Shown: piece by piece, positions 42,167 to 51,679 of the stretch
How the letters are laid out: every line of letters begins with the position of its first letter
Position numbering within the stretch: the stretch's first letter is position 1
NCBI GenBank assembly: GCA_963742715.1
Contig: CAVUMR010000002.1
Span: 1,364,001-1,428,000, forward strand
Length of the DNA stretch: 64,000 bases
Source: CAVUMR01 sp963742715
Lineage (GTDB): Bacteria > Actinomycetota > Actinomycetes > Mycobacteriales > Micromonosporaceae
Reading direction: 5' to 3'
The notes under the pieces: generated by a model
What the model saw: the letters and a program-made list of their open reading frames with translations, nothing else
Databases searched by the model: none
Told to the model about the DNA's origin: nothing
Position numbers and translations under genes: made by a program

Positions 42167-44702
42167 CCACCCTGACCGGCGCCGGTGCCGGCGGCTGCGT
42201 CGGTACCGGTCCCGGTCCGGCGGTTTCCGCCAGCGCCGGTCCCGCGGCCTCCGCCGGCGGCCCGGGGAGCGCGGCCAGGGCGGCGACCGCCTTGCCCTCC
42301 CACTCCGGCAGCCCCAGTTCGGCGAACAGGTGACGGCATTCGGCCAGGCGCGTCCGCGCCTGACCGAATGCCTTCCGTCGTGCGGCCGACTCGCCGAGCC
42401 CGTACAACGCGTACCCGCGGCCGGGGCGGTCGTCGAACTCGGTGGCGATCTCCAGGCACTCCTGGAGGTGCTGCTCGGCCTCGGGTAACGAATCGCGCTG
42501 CAGGTAGGTCTGGCCGAGGCTGAGCAGCACCGTGGCCTTGGCCCGCCGGCCACCGAGCCGGTCGAGCAGTACCAACGAGCGCTGCAGGCAGGCGAGTGCG
42601 TCGTCGAGCTGACCTCGGCTGCAGTACAGCTTGCCCAGGCTGATCGTCGCGTACGCCAGGCTGAAATCGTCGGCGGAGCACTGGAAGATCTCGATCGCCT
42701 CGCGCAGCAACGGCTCCGCGTCGTCGAGTCGGCCCTGCCGGCGGGCGACGATACCGAGGCCCCGCAGCGCCCAGCCGGTGGCGCGCAGGTCGCCGGCGTT
42801 CCGCAGCGCCTGCAGTACCGGCTCGAAGGCGCGCCGGGCCGCCTCGAACCGGCCCTCGGCCTCGTACGTCTCGCCGAGCCACGCCATCGTCAACGCGGCC
42901 TGGTAGTCGCTGGCCGGCCGGCCGAGCCCGCTCAGCGCCGCGGTCAGCGCCCGTTCGGCTGCCGGGTACTCGCCGCGCTCCATGTGCAGCCGGCCGATGC
43001 CGCGGCGGATGATGCCGATCGCGGTCTGATCACCGGTCTGCTCCGCGGCGTGCAGTCCGATCGCGTTCGCGGTCGCCCACTCGTCCCAGTGGCTGCCCAC
43101 GTCGTACAGCTCGGTCATCCCGGCCGCCAGCCGCCAGGTGCGCTCCCACAGGCACTGCTCGGCGGCCAGTCGTACCGTCGCGGTGAGCCAACGCCGCTCG
43201 GCTTCGTACCACGTGTCCGGCCGGCAACCGGCGGCCAACCAGGGCGCCTCGGTGGCCGGGTCCACGCCCGCGGGCGGTACCTGCTGCGGGCGCCCGGGAG
43301 CGAGCGCGGCTTCCAGTTGTCCGACCACGTGCTGGGACCGGGCGAGCAGCCGAGCCGTGGCCGCAGCCTGTTCGGCCTCGGGCACCTCGGCGGCGAGCCG
43401 CTCCCGGACGAACAGCCCGACCAGGTCGTGCAGCCGGTACCTGGTCTGATCGGCCGGATCCTCGCCCACGGCCTCGACCAGATGCGCGTCGACCAGCGCC
43501 TCCAGGCTCCGTTCGGCTTCGCCGGCCGACACCCCGAGTAGGGCCGCCACCGACCAGGAGGCGAAGCTCATCGCCGGCAGCAGGCCCAGCATGGCCAGTA
43601 CCCGCTGCAACTCGGTGCCCAGGCCCCGGTAACTCAGCCGGAAGCCGGACCGGACCTCCAGATCCGCGACCCTCAGCTCGTCCAGCCGCCGCCGCTCGTC
43701 GGCGAGCCGGGCGGCGAGCGGACCGAGGCGGCGCTGCGGCCGGGTGGCGAGCTTGGCGCCGACGATGCGCAGGGCGAGCGGGAGGCTGCCGCAGAGCCGG
43801 ACGATGTCCTGCGCGGCGGCCGGCTCACCATCCAGCCGGTGCGCGCCGACCAGCCGGCCGAGCAGGTCGTGCGCTTCCGCCGAGCTCAGCATCCCCACCG
43901 GGATGTGGTACGCGCCTTCCAGGTCCGCCAGCGCCCATCGGCTGGTCACCACCACGGCGCAGCCGGGGGTACCCGGTAACAGGGGTCGTACCTGGGCCGC
44001 GCCGGACGCGTCGTCGAGCACGATCAGCACCCGCCGGCCGGCCACCTGGCTGCGGAACTGGCGGGCCCGTTCCTCGCAGTCGCGGGGGAGCGCGGTGTCG
44101 TCGACGCCGAAGGCGCGGAGGAACTCGGCCAGCACCTCGGCCGGATCCCGCGGGTCCGAGTGGGTACCGCGCAGCCCCACCATGAGCTGCCCGTCCGGGA
44201 ACCTGGTGCGCACCGTGTGCGCCCAGTGCACGGCGAGCGCGCTCTTACCGGCACCGGACGGGCCGGACAGCACGAGTACCGGCACCGTGTCCGTCGACTC
44301 CTCGACGATCCGGTTGAGCTCGGTCAGCAGGGCGGCACGACCGGTGAAGTCGGCGACGTCGGCGGGCAGTTGCGCCGGCACGGCGAGCCCGACCGCCGAC
44401 GGCTCGGCCGCTACCTGCGTGGATACCGGGCCTGCCGCTGATCCGGCCCGCCGGGCCTGTCCGGCCCGCCGCCAGGCGCGCAGCCAGGCCGCGTCGTCGG
44501 CCTCGCACGCCGCCACCACTTTGTGTACGTCGTCCCAGCTCGGCAGCCGCTTGGCCTTGGTCAGCCAGTGGTGCAGCGTGCTGGTCGGAATGCCGGTGCG
44601 ATTGGACAGTCGCTGCAGGCTGAGGCCTCGTGCCCGCCGGAGCTGGTCTAACTCGGCGAGGAAGTCCTCTTGACCTGAAGACTGTTCCTTTGCTGCGTAC
44701 AC
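42120..44702 (-). CDS. XRE-STAND-TPR regulator (NB-ARC ATPase)
   Basis: The protein has 860 residues. It begins with an XRE-type helix-turn-helix (LDQLRRARGLSLQRLSNRTG, STLHHWLTKAKRLPSWDDVH). An NB-ARC/STAND ATPase domain follows with Walker A LSGPSGAGKSALAVHWAH and Walker B VLIVLDDASGA, then RLCGSLPLALRIVG. The C-terminal half has about seven TPR-like repeats (AYATISLGKLYCSRGQLDDA and similar). Such proteins are signal-gated transcription activators. It converges on, and overlaps, the B4 gene by 47 bases, placing it beside the secreted-protein array; control of that array is an inference. Its promoter must lie within the end of helD. Confidence 0.87.
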   Translation of the reverse strand: MYAAKEQSSGQEDFLAELDQLRRARGLSLQRLSNRTGIPTSTLHHWLTKAKRLPSWDDVHKVVAACEADDAAWLRAWRRAGQARRAGSAAGPVSTQVAAEPSAVGLAVPAQLPADVADFTGRAALLTELNRIVEESTDTVPVLVLSGPSGAGKSALAVHWAHTVRTRFPDGQLMVGLRGTHSDPRDPAEVLAEFLRAFGVDDTALPRDCEERARQFRSQVAGRRVLIVLDDASGAAQVRPLLPGTPGCAVVVTSRWALADLEGAYHIPVGMLSSAEAHDLLGRLVGAHRLDGEPAAAQDIVRLCGSLPLALRIVGAKLATRPQRRLGPLAARLADERRRLDELRVADLEVRSGFRLSYRGLGTELQRVLAMLGLLPAMSFASWSVAALLGVSAGEAERSLEALVDAHLVEAVGEDPADQTRYRLHDLVGLFVRERLAAEVPEAEQAAATARLLARSQHVVGQLEAALAPGRPQQVPPAGVDPATEAPWLAAGCRPDTWYEAERRWLTATVRLAAEQCLWERTWRLAAGMTELYDVGSHWDEWATANAIGLHAAEQTGDQTAIGIIRRGIGRLHMERGEYPAAERALTAALSGLGRPASDYQAALTMAWLGETYEAEGRFEAARRAFEPVLQALRNAGDLRATGWALRGLGIVARRQGRLDDAEPLLREAIEIFQCSADDFSLAYATISLGKLYCSRGQLDDALACLQRSLVLLDRLGGRRAKATVLLSLGQTYLQRDSLPEAEQHLQECLEIATEFDDRPGRGYALYGLGESAARRKAFGQARTRLAECRHLFAELGLPEWEGKAVAALAALPGPPAEAAGPALAETAGPGPVPTQPPAPAPVRVVTAGRTSRPAPNRSR

Positions 44703-44736
44703 AGCGGCCCCCTGAGCTAGGCACCGCGCTCGGTTG

Positions 44737-47255
44737 TCAGGAAAACCCTAACTTGTCCGGGCTGTCACCACTACGGGGAGTCTGTGCCAGTACCGCCGGC
44801 AGCGGCCCGGGGTGCAGCACTCCCAGCCGCTGGGTCGCCCGGGTCAGCGCCACGTAGAGATCATTGTGCCCGCGCGGCGACTCGGCCAGGATCCCGGCCG
44901 GGTCGACCACCAGTACCGAGTCGAACTCCAGTCCCTTGGCCTGTCGTACGGTCAGCACCGCCACCTGACGGTCCAGGTCGGGGTCGGCCGCACTGGTGGA
45001 TCCGGGCCCGGTCGGTTCCGGTCCGGTCGGCTCCGGTCCGCCGGGCGCCACCGCGCGTACCGCCTCGGACAGCTCGGCGAGCCGACCCCGCGGTACCAGG
45101 ATCCCGAGCCTGCCCTCGGTCAGCGCGGCGAGCTCGTGGCGTACGACGTCGGCGAGGCGATCGGCCAGCTCCGAGGGCTCCACCGGCCGGCACCACGGCT
45201 CGACGCCGGCCGACCGGACCGACCGGGGCGGTTGGTACGTCGGGTCGATGCCGGCCAGCACCCCCGCGGCCAGCGCCATGATCTCGGTCGGAGTCCGGTA
45301 GCTGATGGTCAGTTCCTCCAGGCGCCAGCGGTCCGCGACGTACGGCTCGAGTACCGTCTGCCAGCCGGCCGCTCCGGCCAGGTCGCCGGTCTGGGCCACG
45401 TCGCCGACGACGGTCATCGACCGGCTCGGGCAGCGCCGCATCAGCAGCCGCCAGGCCATCGCGCTGAGCTCCTGCGCCTCGTCGACGATCACGTGCCCGA
45501 ACGCCCAGGCGCGGTCGGCCGCGGCGCGTTGCGCCACCGGGCGGTAGTCGGCCGCGTCGTGCCGTTCGGCCAGCTCGGCGGCGCCGACGAGATCGGTCGC
45601 GACCATGACCTCCGGATCGTCCTCCACGTCGGTCGAACGCGACCCGGCGGTGATGTCGAGGACGCCCTCGGCGTACGCGATCCGCTCCAGCCGTTCCCGC
45701 TCGGCGCGCCGCTCGGCGGCCCCTTCGTCCTCGCCGAGCAGCTCGGCCGCCTCGTCCAGCAGCGGCACGTCCGCGACGGTCCAGCCGGGGGAGCGGTCCC
45801 GCCGCAGCAGTTGCCGGTCGGACTCGGGCAGCGCGGCCGCCGCGATCGCGATCCGCGCGTCGGACGCGTACAGGTCGCCGAGCAGTTGCTGCGGCGTCAA
45901 CACCGGCCACAGCCGGTCCAACGCGGCCTGCACGTTCGGCTCCTCGGCCAGTTCAGCGGTCAGGTCGGCCAGGTCGGCCGCGGTCAACAGGTGCGGGTCG
46001 CCCGGCGCGTCGTCCGCACCGAGCGGGTCGTCGGCGTACGGGTCCAGTCCGATCAGGTCGTCCATCCGCTCGGCCAGCGCGTGCAGGATCTCCCGTACGA
46101 AGAGCTCGCGGGCGTGGTTGTGCGGGCGGTCCGAGCCGCGCGCCCGGTCCCGGGCCAGCTCGCAGGTACGCCGGTCCAGCTTGAGCGTGTCCTGCCCGAC
46201 CACGATCTCGAGCGTGTCGTCCGGCAGCTCCTGCCGATCGGCGACCGCGGCGGCGAGCACCTCCGCCATGACCGGCCGGCCCTTGACCTCGGCGACCGCG
46301 GTCGGCTCGTCCCGACGGGCGCTGATCCCCGGGTACAGGTCGGCGACCGTACGCAACAGCACGCTGGTCTCGCCGAGAGAAGGCAGGACCTGCGAGATGT
46401 ACCGGAGGAAGGTCGGGTTGGGTCCGACGATCAGGACGCCGCGCTGCGCGAGCTGCTCCCGGTAGGTGTAGAGCAGGTACGCGGCCCGTTGCAGAGCCAC
46501 CGCGGTCTTGCCGGTGCCCGGCCCGCCCTGCACCACGAGCACGCCACCCGGCTCGGCCCGGATCACCTGGTCCTGCTCGGACTGGATGGTCTCGACGATG
46601 TCGCTCATCCGGCCGGTACGACCGGCGTTCAGGGCGGCGAGCAGTGCGGCTTCGCTGGTCAGCTCGGTACCGCCGCCTTGCGCGGCGGACAGGTCGAGTA
46701 CCTCGTCGTCGAGGCCCACCACGGTGCGGCGCTGGCTGCGGATGTGCCGCCGCCGGGTCACCCCGTCCGGTGCCATCGCGGTGGCCAGGTAGAACGGCCG
46801 GGCGGCCGGAGCGCGCCAGTCGACCAGCAGCGGCTCGTACTCGCCGGACTGGTCGAAGATGCCGATCCGGCCGACGTACCGGGGGACTCCAGCTCGAAGT
46901 CCAGCCGGCCGAAGCACAGTCCCTCTTCGACCGCGTTGAGTTGCGCCAACTGCTCGGAGTGCAGCGCGGTCGCGCCGTCCCGTTCGGCCCGCGAGGCTGG
47001 CGTTCCGCCGGTTTCGCGCAGCCGCCGGGCCAGCCGGTTCGACGCCTGCGACCTCAGGTCGTCGAGCCGGTCGTACAGCCCGGAGACGTACCGCTGCTCC
47101 TGCGCGAGCTCGTCGCCCGGGCTCGGCCGCGAGCCCGCGTTCCGGTCGTCGCGTGGGTCGTCCGGTGCGCCGTCGCGCACCACGTCGTGGGAGCCGTCTT
47201 CGCGTGAGCCTTCACCTGGGTCGAGCTGATCCGAGACTGCGGGCGAGTGTGACAA
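44737..47255 (-). CDS. helD: HelD-type RNA polymerase-associated helicase, frameshifted in this sequence
   Basis: Two overlapping frames together make one protein of ~838 residues. The N-terminal frame (from TTG 47255) gives the coiled coil LAQEQRYVSGLYDRLDDLRS and GLCFGRLDFELES. The second frame continues with RYVGRIGIFDQSGEYEPLLV and DWRAPAARPFYLATA. Joining needs one extra C at the run of five G/C at 46881-46885. The rest is a superfamily 1 helicase: Walker A VQGGPGTGKTAVALQRAAYL, HVIVDEAQELSAMAWRLL, RWRLEELTISYRTPTEI, VLTVRQAKGLEFDSVLVVD and YVALTRATQRLGVLH. HelD releases stalled RNA polymerase and can protect it from rifamycins in actinobacteria. The single indel is either a sequence error or a real inactivation. 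Confidence 0.82.
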
Positions 47256-47551
47256 ACGTTCTCCCGGCTGTTAAGCTGACTGCGGACGGTACGCCAAGGC
47301 GGCCGTCCTTTTGGCTGCGCAGGGCTCAATGCCCCGACCGATAAAGATAACCCGGTCGCGCGCCCTCCGCCCACGTGGTGAGTCGATCCCCACAATTCGC
47401 GCGTCACCGGCTCGCTTTTCTCCGGCCACGGCGGCGGCACCGGTCATTTCTTTCGGCGTGTCGCCAGCTGTTCATGCCCAAGCCATCGACATCTGTAAAT
47501 AAGGCGATCAGTGTGAGGAGCGTCGGTACCGCCCGGACGGGGAGGAATCAG

Positions 47552-48229
47552 ATGTCCATCGGACGGATCAGAACACGCGGGGTGTACGGCCTGCTCGCCG
47601 CCCTCGCGGTCGGGGTCGTGACCAGCACGCTGCCGGCATCGCCGGCGGCCGCCTCGACCATCTCGGAGCCGCTGCGTACCGCCGTGGCCGACCTGCCGGT
47701 CGCGACGGAGAACCGCACCGGGTACGACCGGGACCTGTTCACGCTGTGGATCGACGCGGACGGCGACGGCTGCAACACCCGGTACGAGGTACTGATCGCG
47801 GAGGCGGTCACCACCCCGTCGGTCGGCTCCGGCTGCACGTTGAGCGGTGGCCGCTGGTACTCCTACTACGACGACGCGTACTGGACCGAGCCGGCCGACC
47901 TGGACATCGACCATCTCGTACCGCTGGCCGAGGCGTGGGACTCCGGAGCCCGGAACTGGACCTCGACGCAGCGCAAGAACTACGCCAACGATCTCGGCGA
48001 CTCGCGCACGCTCGTCGCGGTCACCGACAACGTCAACCAGGCCAAGGGCGACCAGGACCCGACCACCTGGATGCCGTCGTACAGCCCGGCCCGGTGCCGG
48101 TACATCGGCGAATGGGTGGCGGCGAAGCTGCGCTGGCGGCTGACCGTCGACAGCGCGGAGAAGTCGGCGCTGACCAACTACGCCAACGGCTGCACCAACG
48201 TGACCATCACGGTCACCACCGCCATCTGA
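47552..48229 (+). CDS. Secreted HNH-family nuclease (DUF1524/GmrSD-like C-terminal fold)
   Basis: The protein has 225 residues from ATG 47552, which has GGGGAGG upstream (the frame opens at 47375). A signal peptide ends around PASPAAAS. The catalytic region has DLDIDHLVPLAEAWDSGARN (about residue 118), then RTLVAVTDNVNQAKGDQDPT and a WMP, a layout common in secreted actinobacterial HNH nucleases. Two Cys pairs suggest disulfides. The last part is CRYIGEWVAAKLRWRLTVD. Probably degrades extracellular DNA for nutrition. Divergent from helD. Confidence 0.88.
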   Translation: MSIGRIRTRGVYGLLAALAVGVVTSTLPASPAAASTISEPLRTAVADLPVATENRTGYDRDLFTLWIDADGDGCNTRYEVLIAEAVTTPSVGSGCTLSGGRWYSYYDDAYWTEPADLDIDHLVPLAEAWDSGARNWTSTQRKNYANDLGDSRTLVAVTDNVNQAKGDQDPTTWMPSYSPARCRYIGEWVAAKLRWRLTVDSAEKSALTNYANGCTNVTITVTTAI

Positions 48230-48284
48230 TCGCGCGGGTGGGCGGCGCCGGGCCAGGCTCGGCGCCGCCGGGACCCGGCCACGG

Positions 48285-48554
48285 TCAGCCGTTGGAGCCG
48301 GGCGCGCCGCGCATGCAGTCGAACACGAAGAACGGCGCTGCCGGGTACATGGTGTCCAGCCGGGCGTCGGAGCAGAACAGGAAGTCATTGACCAGGTCGA
48401 TGATGCCGGCACGTTGGCTGGTCGGAGCCGTGGTGGCGAGGTTGTCGCCGCTGACCGCGGCGGCCGATGCCGCGGTCGCCGAGACACCTTCGATGGCGAC
48501 GAGGGCGGTCAGCGTGACGATCGCCAACCGCAGGCCGGTACGGGTGATCCGCAT
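48285..48554 (-). CDS. Small secreted protein with two cysteines
   Basis: The protein has 89 residues from ATG 48554, with TTGGAG upstream. The signal peptide is MRITRTGLRLAIVTLTALVA and following, cleaved near AASAAA. The mature part (~50 residues) has LVNDFLFCSDARLDTMYPAA and FFVFDCMRGAP, with two Cys probably paired. No family was recognised. Convergent with the HNH nuclease gene, 55 bases apart. Confidence 0.65.
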   Translation of the reverse strand: MRITRTGLRLAIVTLTALVAIEGVSATAASAAAVSGDNLATTAPTSQRAGIIDLVNDFLFCSDARLDTMYPAAPFFVFDCMRGAPGSNG

Positions 48555-48667
48555 GGCAACTCCAATCGGTGCGGTCCGGCGACGTGCCGGACACCGACAT
48601 GAGTCGCGTGACCTGACCCGGCCAACAACTATCCCGCTCTCGCTCCGCCGCGCGATTGCCCCGGGAA

Positions 48668-49315
48668 CTAGCGGCGGCCGGCCGGGTTGTCGCTCGGGCC
48701 GACGTGGGTGGTGAGCCACTCGGTCAGGGGCCGGGACGTACGCAGGAACTCCGCCTCCCGGTCCTTCGCGTCCGGTGTCTCCAGCCATGGCTCGACCGGC
48801 CACTCGCGCCAGGCCACCACACCCTTGTTGCGCAGCAGGTCGATCCGCGGATGGTCCTTGGGATACCCCTTCGGCGCGGTCTTGAGCTGCTCGTGGCCGG
48901 TCACCCGGATGTCGCGGCGGTCGAGGTCGGCGATCAGGCGCTCCAGCTGCGTACCGACCACGTCGTCCGCGACGGCCCGGCGGTACCGGTCTAACTGGTC
49001 CGACGCCATCACGTACATGCCGGCACCCGCGGCCAGCCCCCGCGCGGTCAACTGGATGTAGCCACCGCGTTCGAGGGTCGCCGCGATCGAGGTCTTGTAC
49101 GGCGACTTGTCCGCGCTGAACCGGATGTCGCGGTTGGGGCGGAAGATCCGGCCCGGCCCGAACTCGGGCTCCAACGCGACGAGCAGCTCGGCCATCGGGG
49201 CGCGGACCAGCTTGTCGTACGTCGCCTTGTTGTCGGTCCAGTACGCCTTGGAATTGTCGGCTTCGAGCCCCTCGTAGAAGTCCAGAGCCTCGCTCGGCCA
49301 GCCTTCGAACGCCAT
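48668..49315 (-). CDS. DUF2461 family protein
   Basis: The protein has 215 residues. It starts MAFEGWPSEALDFYEGLEAD followed by NSKAYWTDNK, then IFRPNRDIRFSADKSPYKTS and GYIQLTARGLAAGAGMY, the hallmark strings of DUF2461 (TIGR02453). Near the end GHEQLKTAPKGYPKDHPRID is also conserved. The family is widespread in soil bacteria and its function is unknown. It is cytosolic. The start ATG has no clear ribosome site. Confidence 0.9.
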   Translation of the reverse strand: MAFEGWPSEALDFYEGLEADNSKAYWTDNKATYDKLVRAPMAELLVALEPEFGPGRIFRPNRDIRFSADKSPYKTSIAATLERGGYIQLTARGLAAGAGMYVMASDQLDRYRRAVADDVVGTQLERLIADLDRRDIRVTGHEQLKTAPKGYPKDHPRIDLLRNKGVVAWREWPVEPWLETPDAKDREAEFLRTSRPLTEWLTTHVGPSDNPAGRR

Positions 49316-49355
49316 GCGTCGCAGCCTAACCAGCCGGTGTGACCGGCGGGATCGC

Positions 49356-49781
49356 TCAGTCGTCCTGGGTACGGCGCTGCTGCTTGAGATGGGCGCGCCG
49401 GCGCTTGGCGTCGAGTCGTCGCTGTACCGCGCCGCGGGAGGGCCGGGTGGCGCGACGGGCCCGCGCCGGCGGCGCGATCGCCTCGGCCAACTGCGCGACC
49501 AGTCGGGCCTCCGCGGCCCGGCGGTTGCGGAACTGGGACCGGTGCTCCGAGGCGACGATCACGAGTACCCCGTCGACCAGCCGGTTGCCGAGCCGCTCCA
49601 GCGCCCGCGCCCGCTGGATCGGCGACAGTACGGTCGTGTTCGCGACGTCGAACAGCAGCTCCACCCGCGAGTCGGCGGTGTTCACCGACTGTCCGCCCGG
49701 GCCGCTGGACCGGCTGAACCGCCAGGTCAGCTCGGCGCGCGGAATCGCGACCGAGCCCGTCACCCGCAGCGGTTCGTCCAC
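49356..49781 (-). CDS. arfB: Ribosome-rescue peptidyl-tRNA hydrolase ArfB
   Basis: The protein has 141 residues from GTG 49781. The class-I release factor core contains the catalytic GGQ in FSRSSGPGGQSVNTADSRVE. A strongly basic C-terminal tail (RRLDAKRRRAHLKQQRRTQ) is the feature of ArfB/YaeJ that enters the empty mRNA channel. It frees ribosomes stalled on truncated mRNAs by hydrolysing peptidyl-tRNA. Length is normal for the family. No codon-recognition domain is present. It lies 29 bases downstream of the DUF427 gene. Confidence 0.93.
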   Translation of the reverse strand: MDEPLRVTGSVAIPRAELTWRFSRSSGPGGQSVNTADSRVELLFDVANTTVLSPIQRARALERLGNRLVDGVLVIVASEHRSQFRNRRAAEARLVAQLAEAIAPPARARRATRPSRGAVQRRLDAKRRRAHLKQQRRTQDD

Positions 49782-49810
49782 CGGACCAGCATCCCGTACC
49801 AGCGACCGGA

Positions 49811-50575
49811 TCAGCTGAACGGGGTGTGCGGCCGGTCCTGGCGCACCTCGTCCACGTACAGGTCGACCTTCTCGTTGTAGAAGCACACCAGCCCGGCGAT
49901 CTTCTGGCTCTCCGGCAGCGGCGTCCGGTAGATCCACACGAAGTCGCGGTACACCTGGTCGCTGGCCGGACCACCCAAGCGAAGGTCGAAGTACCTGGCC
50001 GTGCCCTTGTACGGGCAGTGCGTCTCGGTACCGGTCGGCGTGAGCAGCTCCATCCGCACATCGGTCAGCGGCAGGTAGTACCGCGGCGGCAGGCCGGTCT
50101 CGAACAGGATGTGCGGGCGCACCGAGTCGGCCACGGTCACCCCGTCCACCTCGATCCGTACCCGCCGGCTGCTGGCCAGGATGTCGACCCGGCTGTACGG
50201 GTCGCGCGGGTGCGTGTACACCGGCTCGTCCTCTTCGAGCCACTCGTCCATCGCGGGCCAGTCGATGCGTACCAGCTCGCGCAGCTCGGGGATGGGGGAG
50301 TCCGGATAGCGCAGCGCCGCACCGGCCGCGGTGCCGCGCCCGGTCTTCACGTCGTACCGCTCGCCCTCGCCCCGGCTCGGCGAGTGCTCGGTCTGGCCGG
50401 TGCGTACCAGCTCGGCGCGGACATCCGCCACCGGCAGGTAGTACGCCGGATAGTGCGGGTGCTCCCACACCAGCACCGGATGGATCGTGTCCACGACCAG
50501 TTCGCCGTCGAGGTACGCCCGGATCCGCTTGGCGCCCTCGACCACCTTCACCCGGCCCCGTGCCGTCTCGGTCAT
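49811..50575 (-). CDS. DUF427 protein with two tandem domains
   Basis: The protein has 254 residues from ATG 50575. Two DUF427 domains are visible: the first with RIRAYLDGELVVDTIHPVLV and YYLPVADVRAELV, the second with RVRIEVDGVTVADSVRPHIL, YYLPLTDVRMELL, TETHCPYKGTARYFDLRLG and IAGLVCFYNEKVDLYVDEV. The second keeps the conserved CPYKG and FYNEKVD strings; the first lacks the CPYKG part (SPSRGEGERYDV), so one half may be structural. Function unknown. Confidence 0.9.
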   Translation of the reverse strand: MTETARGRVKVVEGAKRIRAYLDGELVVDTIHPVLVWEHPHYPAYYLPVADVRAELVRTGQTEHSPSRGEGERYDVKTGRGTAAGAALRYPDSPIPELRELVRIDWPAMDEWLEEDEPVYTHPRDPYSRVDILASSRRVRIEVDGVTVADSVRPHILFETGLPPRYYLPLTDVRMELLTPTGTETHCPYKGTARYFDLRLGGPASDQVYRDFVWIYRTPLPESQKIAGLVCFYNEKVDLYVDEVRQDRPHTPFS

Positions 50576-50595
50576 CGCCCCTGCCCTCCCGCGGT

Positions 50596-51552
50596 TCAGG
50601 CGCCGGCGAACCGGTCGGTGGCCGCGACCAACGCCTCGCCCACTCCGGTGTACCCGGTGCCGTGTCCAGCCTCGTCGATGAGTACGAGTTCGGCGTCCGG
50701 CCACGCCTGTGCCAGCTGCCAGCCGATGTCCGGCGGACCGCTGATGTCCATCAGGCCGTTGACCAGCACTCCCGGGATGCCGGCGAGCTTGCCCGCGTCC
50801 CGCAGCAGGCTGCCGTCAGGCAGCCAGGCGGCGTGCCGCCAGTAGTGCGTGACCAGCCGCGCGAAGGTCAGCCGGAACGCCGGATCGTCGTACCGGGCGC
50901 TGTGCCTGCGGCTGGACCGGATGTCGACGTGGATGTCCTCCCAGGCACACCAGTCGCTCGCCGCCCTGGCTCGGACCTGCGGATCGGGGTCGTGCAGCAG
51001 TCGGCTGTACGCGTCGACCAGGCTGCCGTCGCGCTCGGAGGGCGGTACACCGTCGCGGAACCGGGACCACTCGGCCGGCAGGATGCGGCCCATGTCGCGG
51101 GTGATCCACTCGACCTCACGTCGGGTCGTGGTGGCGACGCTGAACAGCACGAGCTCGGTCACCCGCTCCGGATTCCGCTGGGCGTACGCCAGCCCGAGCG
51201 TCGAGCCCCACGAGCCGCCGAACACCAGCCACCGGTCGACCCCGAGGTACGACCGGAGCCGCTCGAGGTCGGCCAGCAGGTGGTGGGTTGTGTTGGTGGA
51301 CAGGTCGACCACCGGTTCGTTCGCGTTCGGCGTGCTCCGGCCGCAGCCGCGCTGGTCGAACAGCACGACCCGGTACCTGGCCGGGTCGAAGTAGCGCCGC
51401 CAGCCGGGAGTACAGCCCGAGCCGGGCCCACCGTGCAGCCCCACGGCCGGCTTCCCGTCCGGATTGCCGCAGGTCTCCCAGTAGACGCGGTGCCCGTCAC
51501 CGACGTCGAGCCAGCCGTGGTCGTACGGCTCGATCGGCGGGTACTCCGTCAC
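50596..51552 (-). CDS. pip: Proline iminopeptidase (alpha/beta hydrolase, S33)
   Basis: The protein has 318 residues, with GTG 51552 after GGAGGG. S33 motifs are LHGGPGSGCTPGWRRYFDP, VVLFDQRGCGRSTPNANEP, NTTHHLLADLERLRSYLGVD, the nucleophile elbow GGSWGSTLGLAYAQ, the Asp in GLMDISGPPDIG and the His in DEAGHGTG. It removes N-terminal proline from peptides in the cytoplasm. Length matches the family. It is followed after 20 bases by the DUF427 gene. Confidence 0.93.
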   Translation of the reverse strand: MTEYPPIEPYDHGWLDVGDGHRVYWETCGNPDGKPAVGLHGGPGSGCTPGWRRYFDPARYRVVLFDQRGCGRSTPNANEPVVDLSTNTTHHLLADLERLRSYLGVDRWLVFGGSWGSTLGLAYAQRNPERVTELVLFSVATTTRREVEWITRDMGRILPAEWSRFRDGVPPSERDGSLVDAYSRLLHDPDPQVRARAASDWCAWEDIHVDIRSSRRHSARYDDPAFRLTFARLVTHYWRHAAWLPDGSLLRDAGKLAGIPGVLVNGLMDISGPPDIGWQLAQAWPDAELVLIDEAGHGTGYTGVGEALVAATDRFAGA

Positions 51553-51564
51553 GTAGACCCTCCG

Positions 51565-51660
51565 TCAGGGCTGGTACCGGTATCCCATCCCCGGCTCGGT
51601 GAGCAGGTGCCGCGGCCGGGTGGGATCGTCCTCGAGCTTGCGGCTCGGATGAACCACCGG
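51565..51660 (-). pseudogene. Remnant of an OmpR/KdpE-type response regulator C-terminus
   Basis: Translated on the minus strand up to a TGA at 51565-51567, the last residues read SRKLEDDPTRPRHLLTEPGM followed by GYRYQP. This matches the recognition helix and wing of KdpE-like winged-helix regulators (LRRKLEDDP.RPR.L.TEPG.GYR). Upstream the similarity ends after a few residues (VVHPSRK), and no receiver domain or start is present. Only about 30 codons survive between pip and the monooxygenase-like gene. A gene fragment left by deletion is the best reading. Confidence 0.6.
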
Positions 51661-51679
51661 CGCCGCGGTGACCCGGGCG

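Noticed and set aside
44812..47229. An 805-codon open frame on the plus strand opposite helD.
   Set aside because: No domain or plausible signal; the opposite strand encodes a complete set of helicase motifs.
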